Below are positions 6,322 through 6,870 of a stretch of DNA of 6,870 bases, piece after piece. Position numbers and translations under genes: made by a program. Positions within the stretch are counted from its first letter, which is position 1, and the number at the start of each line of letters is the position of its first letter. The stretch covers positions 1-6,870 of the forward strand of contig JAIXRX010000205.1 in assembly GCA_027485005.1 (NCBI GenBank), given 5' to 3'. The notes beneath the pieces are model-generated. The model had not been told where the DNA came from. It did not search any database and was given only the letters and a program-made list of their open reading frames with translations. This stretch comes from Alphaproteobacteria bacterium. Lineage in GTDB: Bacteria; Pseudomonadota; Alphaproteobacteria; Rickettsiales; JAIXRX01.

Positions 6322-6337
6322 TAACAAAACATTGTTA
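6322..6337. repeat. Perfect inverted repeat TAACAA-N4-TTGTTA
   Basis: The arms at 6322-6327 and 6332-6337 are exact complements around AACA. The repeat sits 37 bases upstream of the 478-residue gene's start on the minus strand, a suitable place for an operator of that gene. No regulator can be named, and a six-base arm in AT-rich DNA can arise by chance. Confidence 0.25.
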
Positions 6338-6387
6338 CAGGATGATGAAGATTCGCATGATTTCTTTAGATTTTATCATTTTTTCTA

Positions 6388-6413
6388 TTGATTTTCATGC
6401 ATCTGACTATTAA
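6388..6413 (+). promoter_or_regulatory. Possible promoter of the cupredoxin-FTR1 genes
   Basis: TTGATT (6388-6393) is the best -35 candidate. The matching -10 could be TATTAA (6408-6413, 14-base spacer) or TAAGAA (6411-6416, 17-base spacer); neither is ideal. Both overlap the Fur-box palindrome, which fits repression by blocking RNA polymerase. Confidence 0.3.
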
Positions 6414-6425
6414 GAATGATTCTTA
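6411..6425. promoter_or_regulatory. Fur-box-like operator (7-1-7 palindrome)
   Basis: TAAGAATGATTCTTA is a perfect 15-base palindrome around G6418. It fits the 7-1-7 Fur-box form TGATAATNATTATCA at 10 of 14 defined positions, and it is very close to the common variant TGAGAATNATTCTCA. It lies 27 bases upstream of the start of a cupredoxin gene followed by an FTR1 iron permease, exactly where iron-dependent repression would be expected. The protein that binds could be Fur itself or another Fur-family member; the sequence cannot tell. Confidence 0.72.
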
Positions 6426-6451
6426 TTAACAACCCAAGCGGAGTTCAATCC

Positions 6452-6778
6452 ATGCGTTCTTTCTTATTTGCCGCCCTCCTACTCACCGCCTCTTCTGCTG
6501 CAATAGCAGACCAACATAATAATTACACCGTGGTTATTAAAGACCACAAGTTCGAGCCAGCCGTGGTGGAAGTGCCAGCCGGCCAAGCCTTTACCTTGCT
6601 GGTGGACAACCAAGATAAAACCGCTGAAGAATTTGAAAGCCACGAGTTGAAGCGCGAAAAAATCATTGCAGGCAACACCAAAGCAAAAATTAAAATCAAT
6701 GCCCTCAAAGCGGGCGAGTACCCGTTCTTTGGTGAATTCAACGAAAAAACCGCTCAAGGCAAAATCATCGCTAAATAG
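6452..6778 (+). CDS. Periplasmic cupredoxin-domain protein of an FTR1 iron-uptake operon
   Basis: This 108-residue exported protein has a small cupredoxin-like fold of the type found in EfeO and in proteins encoded beside FTR1 permeases, where it is thought to help deliver or oxidise iron in the periplasm. The ATG at 6452 has GGAG at 6440-6443. It gives a signal peptide of 19 residues (MRSFLFAALLLTASSAAIA, then DQHN). A longer frame from 6416 would start inside the Fur box and bury the signal peptide. Family landmarks are YTVVIKDHKFEPAVVEVPAG (25-44), LLVDNQDKTAEEFESHELKREK (49-70) and GEYPFFGEF followed by TAQGKI (88-105). There is no Cys, so a classical blue-copper site is absent. The position after GEF, where I remember His in related proteins, is Asn97 here. 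The FTR1 gene begins 11 bases after the stop. Confidence 0.87.
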   Translation: MRSFLFAALLLTASSAAIADQHNNYTVVIKDHKFEPAVVEVPAGQAFTLLVDNQDKTAEEFESHELKREKIIAGNTKAKIKINALKAGEYPFFGEFNEKTAQGKIIAK

Positions 6779-6789
6779 GTTGCTTTATT

Positions 6790-6870
6790 ATGCTCGCCAC
6801 TGCCCTCGTTATCTTCCGTGAAATTCTTGAAATCGCGATTATTTTAAGCGTAGTTCTGGCTGCCACCACT
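6790..6870 (+). CDS. FTR1-family iron permease (N-terminus, cut by window edge)
   Basis: Only 27 codons are visible. They read MLATALVIFREILEIAIIL and continue as a hydrophobic helix (SVVLAATT). The REILE motif inside the first membrane segment is the REXXE signature of FTR1/EfeU permeases, whose Glu residues bind iron during transport across the inner membrane. It starts 11 bases after the cupredoxin gene, so both are probably controlled from the Fur-box region. An AGG overlapping the upstream stop is the only ribosome-site candidate and is rather distant, which hints at coupling to the preceding gene. Confidence 0.85.
   Translation, partial: MLATALVIFREILEIAIILSVVLAATT

Overview
The window looks like chromosomal DNA from an alphaproteobacterium of moderate, not high, GC. 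The evidence is a PopZ/DUF2497 protein (a family I know only from Alphaproteobacteria) lying downstream of a divergent Pcm-type methyltransferase gene and a TolC-family gene. That gene order is familiar from alphaproteobacterial genomes. I see no phage, transposon or CRISPR signature, and I cannot name a genus.

Layout from left to right. (1) Positions 1-590 (+) hold the C-terminal part of a ZnuA-type zinc-binding periplasmic protein, cut by the window edge. (2) Positions 595-4145 (-) hold a four-gene block, transcribed pcm-like, tolC, popZ-like, then a small secreted protein of unknown function. The first two genes are separated by only 12 bases, popZ has its own 140-base leader, and the last two genes overlap as TGATG. 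(3) Positions 4277-4350 (+) encode tRNA-Cys(GCA). It is divergent from the pcm-like gene, and each has a recognisable promoter in the shared spacer. (4) Positions 4351-4511 are non-coding, with nested inverted repeats. (5) Positions 4512-6285 (-) hold two overlapping genes of unknown function (478 and 115 residues), which I recognise as no family. (6) Positions 6286-6451 are a divergent control region with a perfect 7-1-7 Fur-box-like palindrome. (7) Positions 6452-6870 (+) hold a small secreted cupredoxin-fold protein followed by the start of an FTR1-family iron permease with its REILE motif, cut by the window edge.

The window therefore combines metal uptake at both ends (zinc on the left, iron on the right, the latter with a visible iron-type operator) with an envelope and cell-pole block in the middle. 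The least explained parts are the two-gene unknown operon, the secreted protein translationally coupled to popZ, and the folded-looking spacer behind the tRNA. Several starts given here are shorter than the longest open frames because of ribosome-binding sites, signal peptides or promoter overlap. These choices are argued in each entry.
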